Shown piece by piece: positions 17,433-25,779 of a stretch of DNA of 64,000 nucleotides. A program made the translations under genes and the position numbers. Source of the DNA: Gemmata massiliana (GTDB lineage Bacteria > Planctomycetota > Planctomycetia > Gemmatales > Gemmataceae). Numbering within the stretch: the stretch's first letter is position 1; every line of letters begins with the position of its first letter. The DNA is taken from assembly GCF_901538265.1 (NCBI RefSeq), contig NZ_LR593886.1:8081738-8145737 (forward strand). The letters are read 5' to 3'. The notes beneath the pieces were generated by a model that saw only the letters and a list, made by a program, of their open reading frames with translations, did no database searches and was not told the origin of the DNA.

Positions 17433-19487
17433 TCACAGGGAATTCAGCGACTTGGTGCGCGGACACTTAATCTCGATGCGTTCGATCGCGATGGCGGCCA
17501 TTCGACGAATGACCGGGACACCGTCCTTCTCCGCGAGTTCCTTCAGGCGCGGGAGCGCGTCCTTCGCGTCCGGGCCGATGTCGCGCAGAGTCAGGATCGC
17601 GCACCGCCGGACTTGAGGGGCCTTCGATCCGAGCATGGCGATGACTTCCCCGAGGAGCGGCTTCGCACCCGCACCGAGATCCCGGATCTGCTCCGCGACG
17701 CTGTTGGAGTCATCCTCTGTGGTCTTGGCTACCTGCTCCCGGACCCACTCCACCAACGGCTCGGCCGCTTTGGGGTCGATGGACATCAGCGCGACGACGG
17801 TTCCGACTTGGTGCTGTGACTCGCGCCCCGTTGCCTTGGAGAAGTATTCCAGGAGCACCGGAACCGTTGACTTCGCCGGGGAACCGATCCGGGCCAGGCT
17901 CTCCAAAATTCGGTCACGCATTGAGGGGCCGGATTCTCCCTTCCAGATCGCCATGATGACCTCGACGGCCTTGTCCGCTTGGGCCGGGTCGATGCGGACC
18001 ACCGCTTCGGCCGCTGCGAGGCGCTTGTGCAGGTCTTTGTCCTTGAGGCGTTCGGACAGGGCCGGGACCGCGGCCTTGGCGAGCGGCCCGATCTCACCGA
18101 GCGCGGGCGCGGCCCAGTAGAAGTAGTCGCGCCCGTTTTCGACCGTGAGGGCGCGGATCAGCACGGGTACCGCGTCGGCCGCTTCGGTCGGGGCCACGTG
18201 CGCCAGGGCAAAAGCCGCTTCCCGCGCGACTTCGAGTTTCCGGTCCCCGAGCACGCGCTTCAGTTCGGGCGCAGCGGATCGGGCGATCGTACCGACGACC
18301 TGGAGGCTCCGGGCCGCGGTCCAGCGGATCGCCCCGTCGTACTGTTTCAGCCCCTCGATCAACACGGGCACCACCGCGGCGCTCGGGAGGATTCGCTCCT
18401 CGTCGTTCGGCTTAATGAGGGCCTGAGCCGCCGCGAACCGGACCGAGAACTCGGGGTCCGCGAGTGCGCGTTCCAGTGCCGGAACCGAGAGGGCGTTCTT
18501 GTAGTACCGGCCCCCCAGCACGGCGGCCGCGGCTTCGCGCGTGTGCGCGTTCTTCGCGTCCTTGAGTGCGGTTTCCAGTTGGGTTCGCACCGACTGGCTA
18601 TCCAGCAAGCTCTCCAGTGCGTCGGCGACCCAGCGCCGGTTGGGGTCGGCGCTGTTGAGGAGCGGGATCAGCGCCCGCGCGGCCTCGTCCGGAGCCGCGC
18701 GCAAGATTTCATCGACGCGCACACTGGTGGTTTGAGGGCGCAACTCGGCGTCGCACATGACTTCGAGGACGACCGGGATCAGTCGGGCCGTTTGCTCGGG
18801 CACGACGCGGGCGCGCCCATACGCGGCGGCCAATCGGACGCCCGGGTTCTCGTCCGCGAGCATCTTCTCGAACAGCGCGGGCGCGGCCCGCTTCACTCCA
18901 TCGAATCGAAGGGCCAGGGGAACGGCTCCCCATGTGTGGGCACCCGCAAGGACAAGCACTGATTTCTGGCGCACGACGGGGTCTTTGTCCCCGCAGAACG
19001 CGAGGAGGTGTCCGGCCACGGCTTCCGGGTGCTCGTTCAGATAACTGCTCCCGACCAGCACGATCGGGGACGCTTTGGAACTCGATAGGAGCAGAGCGCG
19101 AGTTGTTTCGGGCTTCGGGCCATCGACCCGGGCCAGCGCCGTCGCGGCATCCTCTTCAATGGGGCTACAGTTCACCCAGCCGGGTTTGATTAGGGCCGCG
19201 AGCGCGGGCGCAGCGTCTTTAGCATCGGGGCCGATCGCGCCGAGGATCTGAATAACCGAGCGCCGGTCCGTGGAGGCGCGGTACTTCTCGTTGCGGACGA
19301 TCTGGATCAGTTCGGGGATCAGTAATTTGGCCTTGGGGCCGGCCTTCATCAGGTTCTCGTGGGCCGCGGTTCGTTTGTCGAAATCCCCGAGATCGCGCAA
19401 CCAGGTCGTGAGTTGTTCGGGAGCAATCTCCGGCGCGGGTGGCGGGTCTGCCGGGGCACAGAGAGCGAGGAGTAGGAGTGCCGTCAT
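17433..19487 (-). CDS. secreted HEAT-repeat protein
   Basis: 684 residues. Signal peptide MTALLLLALCAPADPPPAPE, then about 13 to 15 HEAT/PBS-lyase-type repeats of 35-40 residues: recurrent patterns are GPDAKDAAPALAALI, VPVLIEGLKQYDGAIRWTAA, VREAAFALAHVAP-like and GPLAKAAVPALSERL. Such solenoids bind proteins; planctomycetes encode many and export them. No catalytic domain is seen. It is a single gene flanked by the epimerase and a divergent VOC gene. Function unknown, probably a scaffold in the periplasm. Confidence 0.85.
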   Translation of the reverse strand: MTALLLLALCAPADPPPAPEIAPEQLTTWLRDLGDFDKRTAAHENLMKAGPKAKLLIPELIQIVRNEKYRASTDRRSVIQILGAIGPDAKDAAPALAALIKPGWVNCSPIEEDAATALARVDGPKPETTRALLLSSSKASPIVLVGSSYLNEHPEAVAGHLLAFCGDKDPVVRQKSVLVLAGAHTWGAVPLALRFDGVKRAAPALFEKMLADENPGVRLAAAYGRARVVPEQTARLIPVVLEVMCDAELRPQTTSVRVDEILRAAPDEAARALIPLLNSADPNRRWVADALESLLDSQSVRTQLETALKDAKNAHTREAAAAVLGGRYYKNALSVPALERALADPEFSVRFAAAQALIKPNDEERILPSAAVVPVLIEGLKQYDGAIRWTAARSLQVVGTIARSAAPELKRVLGDRKLEVAREAAFALAHVAPTEAADAVPVLIRALTVENGRDYFYWAAPALGEIGPLAKAAVPALSERLKDKDLHKRLAAAEAVVRIDPAQADKAVEVIMAIWKGESGPSMRDRILESLARIGSPAKSTVPVLLEYFSKATGRESQHQVGTVVALMSIDPKAAEPLVEWVREQVAKTTEDDSNSVAEQIRDLGAGAKPLLGEVIAMLGSKAPQVRRCAILTLRDIGPDAKDALPRLKELAEKDGVPVIRRMAAIAIERIEIKCPRTKSLNSL

Positions 19488-19642
19488 GAGCGTTCCTTGC
19501 GGCTGAGTTGAGAGGGACGACTCCGTCTATGGCCCCTCGCGCGGATATTGATCCACGAATTCGGTGGGCACTTCAGAAAATCGGCAACCAGTCTCACAGC
19601 GCCTTGCCCCACCCAACAACGAAGGTCACAAACCGGGAGAAA

Positions 19643-20255
19643 ATGAGCGAAGATGCGCCCGCCCATGTCCGCGAGTTCTTGGAGTCCATTGGGCTCCGAA
19701 TGGAGGGCAGAATGACCGAGCGCAAAATCGCAGCACAGGGAGAGCACGCGGCCGGCGCGGAGCCGAAGCGCGAACCTTCGTTCACCGATACGATGCAGAT
19801 CGGTATCGTGGTGCGCGACCTCGACGCGGCGGTGCGGCGGTACGTCGAGGACTACGGGATCGGCCCGTGGCAGTTCTGGCAGCTCCAGCCGGAGGACGTC
19901 AAGGACGTGGTTTGAAAACGGCAAGCCGGCCGTGCCCTCGACGCGGGTCGCGTCCGCGATGATCGGCCGGGTGCAGTGGGAACTGATCCAGCCGCTCGAC
20001 GACACGAGCATTTTCGCGCAGTTCCTGGCCGAGAAGGGCGAGGGCGTTCACCACATCGCCGTCGGCACTACGAACTACGAAGAGGTACTAGCAGCGGAGG
20101 CCAAGCGCGGGAACGGCCTGGTCATGAACTGCGAACTGGACGGCCGGTTCCGCGGCATCAAGGTCTCGTACCTCAACACGCAGCGCGATCTCGGAGTGCT
20201 CCTCGAAGTCTTCAACGGCACGCCCGGCAGCGCACAGAAACCGGACCCGGCCTAA
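19643..20255 (+). pseudogene. VOC (glyoxalase-fold) gene split by a frameshift
   Basis: The first part, 90 residues from the ATG at 19643 (GGGAGA upstream), contains TMQIGIVVRDLDAAVRRYVE and ends at TGA 19913-19915. In the +1 frame the protein continues immediately as ENGKPAVPSTRVASAMIG, then QWELIQPLDD, EKGEGVHHIAVG and SYLNTQRDLGVLLEVF. Together they make one methylmalonyl-CoA-epimerase-like VOC protein of about 203 residues with the expected His and Glu metal ligands. The break is a single extra T in the context GTT TGA. It may be a mutation, a sequence error or, less likely, programmed +1 frameshifting. Confidence 0.8.
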
Positions 20256-20283
20256 AGAGTCGAAGGTTACCGCGGTCGCGTAG

Positions 20284-20375
20284 TGGTCCGTCTACCGCTC
20301 GATGTCGGATAATTTCGGGCCGAAAAGCCCGTGATTCACAACAAAGTAGCCCGACATCGAGCGATAGGTGGACCA
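20284..20375. repeat. imperfect palindrome with 25-base arms
   Basis: Arms at 20284-20308 and 20351-20375 match with three mismatches (core CTCGATGTCGG / CCGACATCGAG). The interior contains a second small palindrome (CGGGCCGAAAAGCCCG). It starts 28 bases after the VOC stop and abuts the next inverted-repeat element. Confidence 0.75.
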
Positions 20376-20376
20376 G

Positions 20377-20606
20377 TAGGTCGGGCTGTGCCCGACGCCG
20401 GCATTCAGCTTCAACGGTTTACCCGACGACACACAGAAGCCAGATGCGACCTAAAGAGTCGATGGTTGCATGCGCGGTGATTGGTAGATCGGGCTGTGTC
20501 CGACACCAGCGCGCAGCACCGTCGGGCACCATAGCGGGGCGCCCAGTTCCACTGACGGTCCACTGTGCCCGCCGGCGCTCAGCACCGTCGGGCACAGCCC
20601 GACCTA
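20377..20606. repeat. MITE-like 230-base element with perfect 20-base inverted ends
   Basis: Ends 20377-20396 (TAGGTCGGGCTGTGCCCGAC) and 20587-20606 are exact reverse complements; the matching extends inward imperfectly. Internal copies of the same unit occur near 20485 and 20518. The element carries no open reading frame of interest, but contains a degenerate copy of the VOC gene's 3' end (20410-20485). Non-autonomous mobile DNA is the likely explanation; no transposase is linked. Confidence 0.6.
20410..20485 (+). repeat. degenerate duplicate of the VOC gene 3' end
   Basis: TTCAACGG...ACACAGAAGCCAGAT, then CCTAAAGAGTCGATGGTTGC, parallels 20212-20288 (TTCAACGG...CACAGAAACCGGACC, then CCTAAAGAGTCGAAGGTTAC), including the gene's stop codon and about 30 bases beyond it. 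The copies are about 200 bases apart in the same orientation. Confidence 0.6.
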
Positions 20607-20774
20607 CGCAACCGCACATGCAACGTTCCGCATCTCGCAGCTCATTCAAAATCGCTCGACCGCGAAAATTTGCCCAAGTGCGTAGTATTCACGCGACGGA
20701 ACGGGGCTTTGCGGGGACTAGTCTTTTGCACGGCAGTGAGGACCGGACGTTCTCGCCGTTGCGGAGGGGTGATT

Positions 20775-21377
20775 GTGCGTTGCGTTCTTGCCGTTCTCCT
20801 GGCTGCCTTTTTACTCAGCGCCCTGGCACCGGCCGCTCCCGTACCCACGCACTTGGTGCCCAAATCCTCGCCCTTCGAGCACCCCACCGCGATCGGAACC
20901 AAGTGGGTCTACGACGACCTGAACGAAGAGGTAACGCACGTCATCACCGCAGTGAAAGAGGAGAAGCGCGGAGCGAAGGTCATCACCGTCTCGTCCGTGA
21001 ACACTAACGGAACGATGTCCTTCGCATACAAGTTGCGAATTTCGGAGCGCGGGTGGCACGAGGTGGCGTGGGCCAATGTCTCCAAACGCGCCCCGATACC
21101 CAAGATCAAGTTCCCGATCGATTGTGAGCACGAGTGGGAGTACCGCGGACCGCATTACCAGTGGGCGTCCACTCAGGTACCCAAGACGGGACTCGTGAAA
21201 GTGCCGGCCGGTACGTTCAAGGCCATGAAGGTCGTGGACACGGAGGATACTCCGAACGGCTTCAAGGTTCACGAGGAACGCTGGTACGCAAGCGGTGTCG
21301 GGCTGGTTCAGATCGGCGGAAACTGGCCGAGCCGGACGCTCAAGTCGTTCACCCCGGGCGACGGCAAAAAGCCGTAG
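20775..21377 (+). CDS. secreted protein of unknown function (beta-rich)
   Basis: 200 residues from a GTG at 20775 that has GGAGGGG upstream and begins the signal peptide VRCVLAVLLAAFLLSALAPA. The mature part is beta-strand rich (GTKWVYDDLNEEVTHVIT, VPAGTFKAMKVVDTED, ERWYASGVGLVQIGG). The pattern KVPAGTFKAMKV plus a late GVGLV strand resembles the fold of TapB/DUF3108-type periplasmic proteins, but the assignment is weak. Monocistronic; a strong hairpin follows 64 bases after the stop. Confidence 0.75.
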   Translation: MRCVLAVLLAAFLLSALAPAAPVPTHLVPKSSPFEHPTAIGTKWVYDDLNEEVTHVITAVKEEKRGAKVITVSSVNTNGTMSFAYKLRISERGWHEVAWANVSKRAPIPKIKFPIDCEHEWEYRGPHYQWASTQVPKTGLVKVPAGTFKAMKVVDTEDTPNGFKVHEERWYASGVGLVQIGGNWPSRTLKSFTPGDGKKP

Positions 21378-21440
21378 ATCGCACCTCCGCGGTAACCACA
21401 CGCAGGGCTGTTTAATGTGTGGAAATTGGCAGTATTTGCC

Positions 21441-21511
21441 CCACCCGCTCGTTAGCACTCGCGGTTCGCCAAGAAGCCCAAGGCGAACCGCGAGTGCTAA
21501 CGAGCGGGTGG
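21441..21511. terminator. 30-bp perfect hairpin, family copy 1
   Basis: Arms 21441-21470 and 21482-21511 are exact reverse complements around an 11-base loop. Left arm begins CCACCCGCTCGTTAGCACTC. It lies 64 bases after the secreted-protein stop. Copies 2 and 3 are at 56188-56259 and 58565-58633. There is no U-tract, so terminator function is inferred from position. Confidence 0.75.
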
Positions 21512-21716
21512 AGTTACACAGCATTCGTCTCGAATCGCTTGTAATATTTTGTACACCAGTCTATAATTTGGCGAGTGAGGAGCGCTCGTCGTGAGTTACG
21601 GTGGTAGCTCGCTCGTCGTGAGGCGCTTGCAACTGGGCAAAAACTGTGTGATTGGCTACAAACCGCGGCAAAAATTCGATGCATGTTAGCTCGAAACCGC
21701 GGGAATTTGGATGCTT

Positions 21717-21732
21717 TTTAGCAGTTGTTAGC
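21717..21732 (+). promoter_or_regulatory. GTTAGC direct repeat, ten-base period
   Basis: TTTAGCAGTTGTTAGC: two half-sites spaced by ten bases, one helical turn. Similar sites lie at 21834-21849 and, inverted, at 45545-45560. A protein binding site is plausible; the binding protein is unknown. Confidence 0.35.
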
Positions 21733-21833
21733 ATCCCGTTCCGTGGGCGACCGGGCGAAAGACGTCTAAAGTGTTGAGGCACCGCCGGTTAACCGTCGGC
21801 CGGCCGCGGTCGAATGCTCCGAAGGGCCAGAAC

Positions 21834-21849
21834 GTTAGCAATTGTTAGC
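21834..21849 (+). promoter_or_regulatory. GTTAGC direct repeat upstream of the hydrolase gene
   Basis: GTTAGCAATTGTTAGC is 121 bases before the ATG of the secreted hydrolase. The identical 16-mer occurs on the other strand at 45545-45560, upstream of the minus-strand peptidase-MA-like gene, so in both cases it points towards a gene start. Confidence 0.4.
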
Positions 21850-21969
21850 CCGGTTAGAGGTGCTCGGTCTATCGTCAGCGTAAATGAGAATCCCGGTCGC
21901 GTTCTTGAGACGTGTGTGCGGATCGCGTACTATCTGATGGAGTTTTCCCGCCGACACGGAACCCCGCGC

Positions 21970-22941
21970 ATGTCACGCCTAGCCCTGTCCGTTGTGGTCG
22001 CGTTGGGGTTCGCCCCCGTCGCGTTCGCTGCCAGCACCGCGGGCACGATCCAGGTACCGGCGGACGACGCAAAGGCGATCATCGCGGAAGGATACCGCTT
22101 CAAAGAAACTTATAGGGGTGAATACCAGCTTGCGGACCGCTACGAGTTGCGTCACAGCGACGTGATTGTTCGCGACCTCACGTTCCCCTCACCGGTAACG
22201 ACCGACATCCGAGAGAACAACACGGTCCACGCGGAATACTTCGCCCCGAACCGGTCGGGCAAGTTCCCCGCGGTCGTCGTGCTCGACATCATGCAGGGCA
22301 ACCAGCGCATCGCACGCGGCGAAGCGATGTGGTTGGCTCAAAACGGCGTCGCGGCGCTCGTCGTGGTGCTGCCGCACTACAACCAACGGCGCGCACCCGA
22401 CAGCAAAGTACGGCTCGTGTCCACAGACATCCCGCGCACGCTGGCCGGCATTCGGCAGGGCGTGCTCGATTGCCGGTGCGCGATCGCGTGGCTGGCTTCG
22501 CGACCGGAAGTCGACGCCGACAACCTCGGCATGGTCGGTACGAGCTTGGGAAGCTTCCTCACGGCTATCACTTCCGCCAACGAACCGCGGATCAAGAACG
22601 TGTGCATGGTTCTTGGCGGCGGCGGATTGGTCGATGCCTACTACGAGCACCCGAAGGCCAAGGAGATCAAGAAGACGCTCGACGCGGTTGGTGCGAAGGG
22701 ACTCGTGAAGCGCATCATTGCCCCGGTCGATCCCATTACCTACTCGACCCAACTGAAGGGGAAGAACCTGCTGATGATTGCGGCCCGGGAAGACGAGGTT
22801 GTTCCGCCCCAAGCCGCGACCGCGTTGTGGGAAGCGACCGGTAAACAGCGAATCGTGTGGCTCGACGCGGGCCACATTACGGCCGGGTTCTACACCATGT
22901 CCGTCCTGCGCGAGATCCGCGACCACGTTCGCCCCAAGTAG
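21970..22941 (+). CDS. secreted alpha/beta hydrolase
   Basis: 323 residues. Signal peptide MSRLALSVVVALGFAPVAFA. The fold follows the alpha/beta-hydrolase plan: VVVLDIMQGNQR strand, then the nucleophile elbow GTSLGS (GxSxG) about 185 residues in, an Asp region near LLMIAAREDEVVPP and the catalytic His in DAGHITAG. The preceding ATG at 21937 is possible but would add a polar extension before the signal peptide. Probably an esterase or dienelactone-hydrolase-like enzyme acting outside the cytoplasm; substrate unknown. A GTTAGC repeat lies in its upstream region. Confidence 0.82.
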   Translation: MSRLALSVVVALGFAPVAFAASTAGTIQVPADDAKAIIAEGYRFKETYRGEYQLADRYELRHSDVIVRDLTFPSPVTTDIRENNTVHAEYFAPNRSGKFPAVVVLDIMQGNQRIARGEAMWLAQNGVAALVVVLPHYNQRRAPDSKVRLVSTDIPRTLAGIRQGVLDCRCAIAWLASRPEVDADNLGMVGTSLGSFLTAITSANEPRIKNVCMVLGGGGLVDAYYEHPKAKEIKKTLDAVGAKGLVKRIIAPVDPITYSTQLKGKNLLMIAAREDEVVPPQAATALWEATGKQRIVWLDAGHITAGFYTMSVLREIRDHVRPK

Positions 22942-23099
22942 TTTTAGGCGAACGCTTTTCAACACCGTGGCCTCGTAAAACGACCGGGCCACGCGATCAT
23001 TCGTCGATTTGCAAAAATGACGGGTGAATCCCCGCGAATGTAACCGTACAGTAGTGCCCGGTTCGGGTCTTTCGTTCTTCACTCGAAACGGGTGCGGCT

Positions 23100-23339
23100 A
23101 TGACGTTGTTCGCGGAACACTGGAACTCGGAAGCATTTGCGATGTCGCTCTTGGCCGCGGCCGTGTTCGGGCTGCTCGGCATCGCGCTCCTGGCACTGGG
23201 CTTCAAAGTGTTCGAGTGGATCACGCCCAAACTCGACGTCGAACAAGAACTTGCGAAGGGCAACATCGCGGTCGGCATTTTGGTCGGCGCGGTGGTTCTC
23301 GGAACCAGCCTGATTGTCGTTCGGGCTATTGGCGGTTAA
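23100..23339 (+). CDS. DUF350 family membrane protein
   Basis: 79 residues with two transmembrane helices (MSLLAAAVFGLLGIALLALG and NIAVGILVGAVVLGTSLIVV). The sequence FKVFEWITPKLDVEQELAKGNIAVGI is characteristic of one DUF350 (UPF0719) unit. The family's function is unknown. It is followed five bases later by a lipoprotein gene and then a PII gene on the same strand, forming a compact operon. Confidence 0.85.
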   Translation: MTLFAEHWNSEAFAMSLLAAAVFGLLGIALLALGFKVFEWITPKLDVEQELAKGNIAVGILVGAVVLGTSLIVVRAIGG

Positions 23340-23344
23340 ACACC

Positions 23345-23902
23345 ATGCGGATGTCGCGCACAATTACACTTAAACTGCTGGGCGGACTGACGCTCTCCGG
23401 ATGCTGTTTAGCGTCACTCGGCTGCGGCCAGAAGGCGCAAGAACAGCACGAAGTCTCGACCGAACAACAAGATCCGGCCGACTTCAAGTGGTACGACGAG
23501 CAGGGAAAAGAGATCACCGAGAAGTGGAAGACCGACGAGCACGGGAACCGCGTGCTCGACGCGGAGGGGCGCCCGATCCCGGAACCGAGCGTTCCGTATG
23601 ACCGGCACCACCGCCCGTGGGTGTGGTCGAACGGCGCGTGGATTCCGCTGATACTGATGAGCCGTGCCGTGCCGCACGCGCCGTACAGCGCTCCGATGCA
23701 CAGCCACAGTTCGAGTTCCAGTTCGTGGCTCAGCGGCGGGTCGGGCTACCGCACGTCGAGCACCACGACCACGTACCGCGCTGGGACCGGAACCGGGTCG
23801 CGCTCGGTTACGCCCACGCCGTCGGCCCCGGCCGGTTCGTCGATCAGCCGCGGCGGGTTCGGCAGCACGGGTTCATCGTCTTCGAGTAGCAGTAGTTCCT
23901 GA
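23345..23902 (+). CDS. Ser-rich lipoprotein in the DUF350-PII operon
   Basis: 185 residues. Signal peptide with lipobox CLASLGC predicts lipid attachment. A charged segment follows (DFKWYDEQGKEITEKWKTDE, then HGNRVLDAEGRPIPEPSV) with repeated D-E-x-G turns, then PYDRHHRPWVWSNG and a Ser/Thr/Gly-rich tail ending in a run of serines. Start ATG is five bases after the DUF350 stop; its TGA is one base before the PII start codon. Function unknown; likely an outer- or inner-membrane-anchored partner of the DUF350 protein. Confidence 0.75.
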   Translation: MRMSRTITLKLLGGLTLSGCCLASLGCGQKAQEQHEVSTEQQDPADFKWYDEQGKEITEKWKTDEHGNRVLDAEGRPIPEPSVPYDRHHRPWVWSNGAWIPLILMSRAVPHAPYSAPMHSHSSSSSSWLSGGSGYRTSSTTTTYRAGTGTGSRSVTPTPSAPAGSSISRGGFGSTGSSSSSSSSS

Positions 23903-23903
23903 C

Positions 23904-24218
23904 ATGAAACAACTTACGATCGTGGTAAAGCCGTTCCGGGCCGAAGCGGTGCTGCGGGCCATTGCCGACCTCGGCGTGACCGCGTGCTCCGTGCGCGAGG
24001 CCAAGGGGTACGGTCGGCAAAAGGGGTACCTCGACCGCTACCGCGGCTCCGAGTACAGCACGGCGTACCTGCCGAAAGTGGAAATCACCGTTTGGGCCAC
24101 CGACGAACAGGCCACCGCGTTGAACGAAACCGTCCCGAAGGTCGCCCGCACCGGCCGCATCGGCGACGGCAAAGTGTTCGTGGTGCCGCTCGCGTGGTCC
24201 GAACCGCTCATGTTTTGA
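23904..24218 (+). CDS. PII-family signalling protein lacking the C-terminal Arg motif
   Basis: 104 residues aligning with E. coli GlnB numbering. The T-loop is intact (KGYGRQKGYLDRYRGSEYST, Tyr51), the LPKVEITVWA strand and the B-loop TGRIGDGKVFV (Lys90) are present. After residue 94 the sequence ends VPLAWSEPLMF, so the C-loop RxR pair (Arg101/Arg103 in GlnB) that contacts ATP is absent and the protein is eight residues shorter. PII proteins integrate ATP/ADP and 2-oxoglutarate signals and bind membrane partners. No amtB or glnA is near; the DUF350 protein is the obvious candidate partner. Altered nucleotide binding is inferred. Confidence 0.88.
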   Translation: MKQLTIVVKPFRAEAVLRAIADLGVTACSVREAKGYGRQKGYLDRYRGSEYSTAYLPKVEITVWATDEQATALNETVPKVARTGRIGDGKVFVVPLAWSEPLMF

Positions 24219-24253
24219 ATAGGCCGTTCGCGGTAGCAGAGGATTGAACCGGC

Positions 24254-24607
24254 TCACTTCACGGACAGGATCTCTAACTGGACCGCGGGCACCCGGCCCT
24301 CGCGCCGCGTCCAGGAGAGAATCTTCGCTTCAACGGTGGCGCTGCGACCCAAGTGCTTCGGGTCCACGACTCCCGATTTCGCAGTTGCTGGAATCGCGTA
24401 CTTTTTGGCCGTATCGGACGTCACCACCACGACGTAGATCGACCAGAACTTGAACACAACGGCCGGTTCGGTTTCGACCGCACCGGCCACGTGTTTACCT
24501 TCCAGGAACGGGGTCGGTGCATCGGCTCGGGCCGTGCCGGTAAGCAGAACCAGGCACACGACGAGAGCGGCGCAAGAACTGGTGAGCGCTGTTTGGAGGA
24601 ATCGCAT
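24254..24607 (-). CDS. small secreted protein
   Basis: 117 residues. Signal peptide (ALTSSCAALVVCLVLLTGTARA) then about 88 mature residues, beta-rich, including EPAVVFKFWSIYVVVVTSDT and SATVEAKILSWTRREGR. Convergent with the PII gene, 35 bases apart. No family recognised. An OB-like or small beta-barrel fold is possible. Confidence 0.65.
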   Translation of the reverse strand: MRFLQTALTSSCAALVVCLVLLTGTARADAPTPFLEGKHVAGAVETEPAVVFKFWSIYVVVVTSDTAKKYAIPATAKSGVVDPKHLGRSATVEAKILSWTRREGRVPAVQLEILSVK

Positions 24608-24754
24608 CGGACCTCACGGGGCTAGAGCGGACGAACATTGTCCGTCAACAGAGACGCCCCGGAAGCGTGCGTAGATTGGCGTGTCGGCGGTTTCGTGTGT
24701 GCTCGTTACATTCCGCGCCCGGTGCCGGGCGCGAGACAGCGGGAACTACGCAAC

Positions 24755-25735
24755 TTAGTCGAGGTTCACAACTTGCCCATCGTTTCGGACGCAGAACAAC
24801 TTGAGCATCGGTTGCGACAAGGAGTCCCGGACGAATCGCACGGACCCGTCGCCGAGAGCGAAGTTCGCTCCGCCGGTGTGCTGGCTCCCGAACGAGTTCA
24901 CTCGGAGTTCGTAGAGAGGGAAGAAGCTCGCGTAGTCGGTCGGCGGATTCGCGGGTACGCGGTAGTTGAGCGGCGCGAACGCGCTCATCGTCACGTCCCC
25001 GGCCGCGAGCCGACCGCCCGAGTTCGCCCACCAACCGACGCTCCCCATCGGGTTCACGAACTGACCGCTCGGCGGCACGACCACCGCCGCGGCCTTATCG
25101 TTGTTCGGGTCCGTGTGGCTCCGCTCGCCGAACAGAGCGGTGTTCGACAAGCCGTCCATTACGTCCCCGATCCGCACCGACTGGCCGGTCGGGGCGGTCT
25201 GCGATCCCGGGCCGATCACGCCGAACATGCCGTCGTTCGTGGCCGCGACCGGGTCGTAGCTCCGGCCCCCACCGTTGCCGGCGTAGCTCGTCAGCGCGTA
25301 CCACCGGTTGCTCCCGGAATCGACCGGGTTCGGCCCGTTGATCGCGTCCGAGGGGCAGAGCAGGATCGGTACGAGCGTCGCGGTCTTGGCAGTCGGCCCC
25401 GGCGCCGGGAGCGTTGTGTTCACGAGCGGGTCGGTCAGGTTCCAGTCCTTGGTCAAGTTGTCCTGCTCCATGTACGGCGCGAGGTACACGAACAGCGTCA
25501 CGCCGCGGAATTTCGGAGCGGAGGCGAACGAAAACTGATTCACGCCGGGCGGAAACTTCTCGTTGGCCCCGTGGTAGTTGTGGGCCGCGAGCCCGAGCTG
25601 CTTCAAATTGTTCTGGCACTTCATTCGCGCCGCGGCTTCTCGAACCTTTTGGACCGCCGGGAGCAGTAACCCGATGAGGATCGCAATGATCGCGATAACC
25701 ACCAAAAGTTCGATCAGTGTAAATGCGCGGCGCAT
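24755..25735 (-). CDS. DUF1559 pilin-like protein (copy 1)
   Basis: 326 residues. Type IV prepilin-like leader [19 protein letters not shown] with the Phe/Glu5 signature, followed by [20 protein letters not shown] and a beta-rich body with [12 protein letters not shown]. The C-terminal [17 protein letters not shown] (H-x(9)-DG) is the DUF1559 hallmark. The ATG has GAGGAG upstream. DUF1559 proteins are a planctomycete-specific expansion, presumed processed by prepilin peptidase and located at the surface; no function is established. Confidence 0.95.
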   Translation of the reverse strand: MRRAFTLIELLVVIAIIAILIGLLLPAVQKVREAAARMKCQNNLKQLGLAAHNYHGANEKFPPGVNQFSFASAPKFRGVTLFVYLAPYMEQDNLTKDWNLTDPLVNTTLPAPGPTAKTATLVPILLCPSDAINGPNPVDSGSNRWYALTSYAGNGGGRSYDPVAATNDGMFGVIGPGSQTAPTGQSVRIGDVMDGLSNTALFGERSHTDPNNDKAAAVVVPPSGQFVNPMGSVGWWANSGGRLAAGDVTMSAFAPLNYRVPANPPTDYASFFPLYELRVNSFGSQHTGGANFALGDGSVRFVRDSLSQPMLKLFCVRNDGQVVNLD

Positions 25736-25779
25736 CGGCTCCTCGGGCGCTATATCCGAACGGGAATAACGATCCTACA

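Larger units (their letters stand above)
21378..21969. other. 590-base gene-free region with hairpin and GTTAGC motifs
   Basis: Holds the perfect hairpin at 21441-21511, an AT-richer stretch around 21541-21565 (TTGTAATATTTTGTACACC), and four further GTTAGC or TTTAGC hexamers between 21685 and 21849. No credible coding frame is seen. It is probably the terminator of the upstream gene plus the control region of the hydrolase gene at 21970. Confidence 0.6.
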
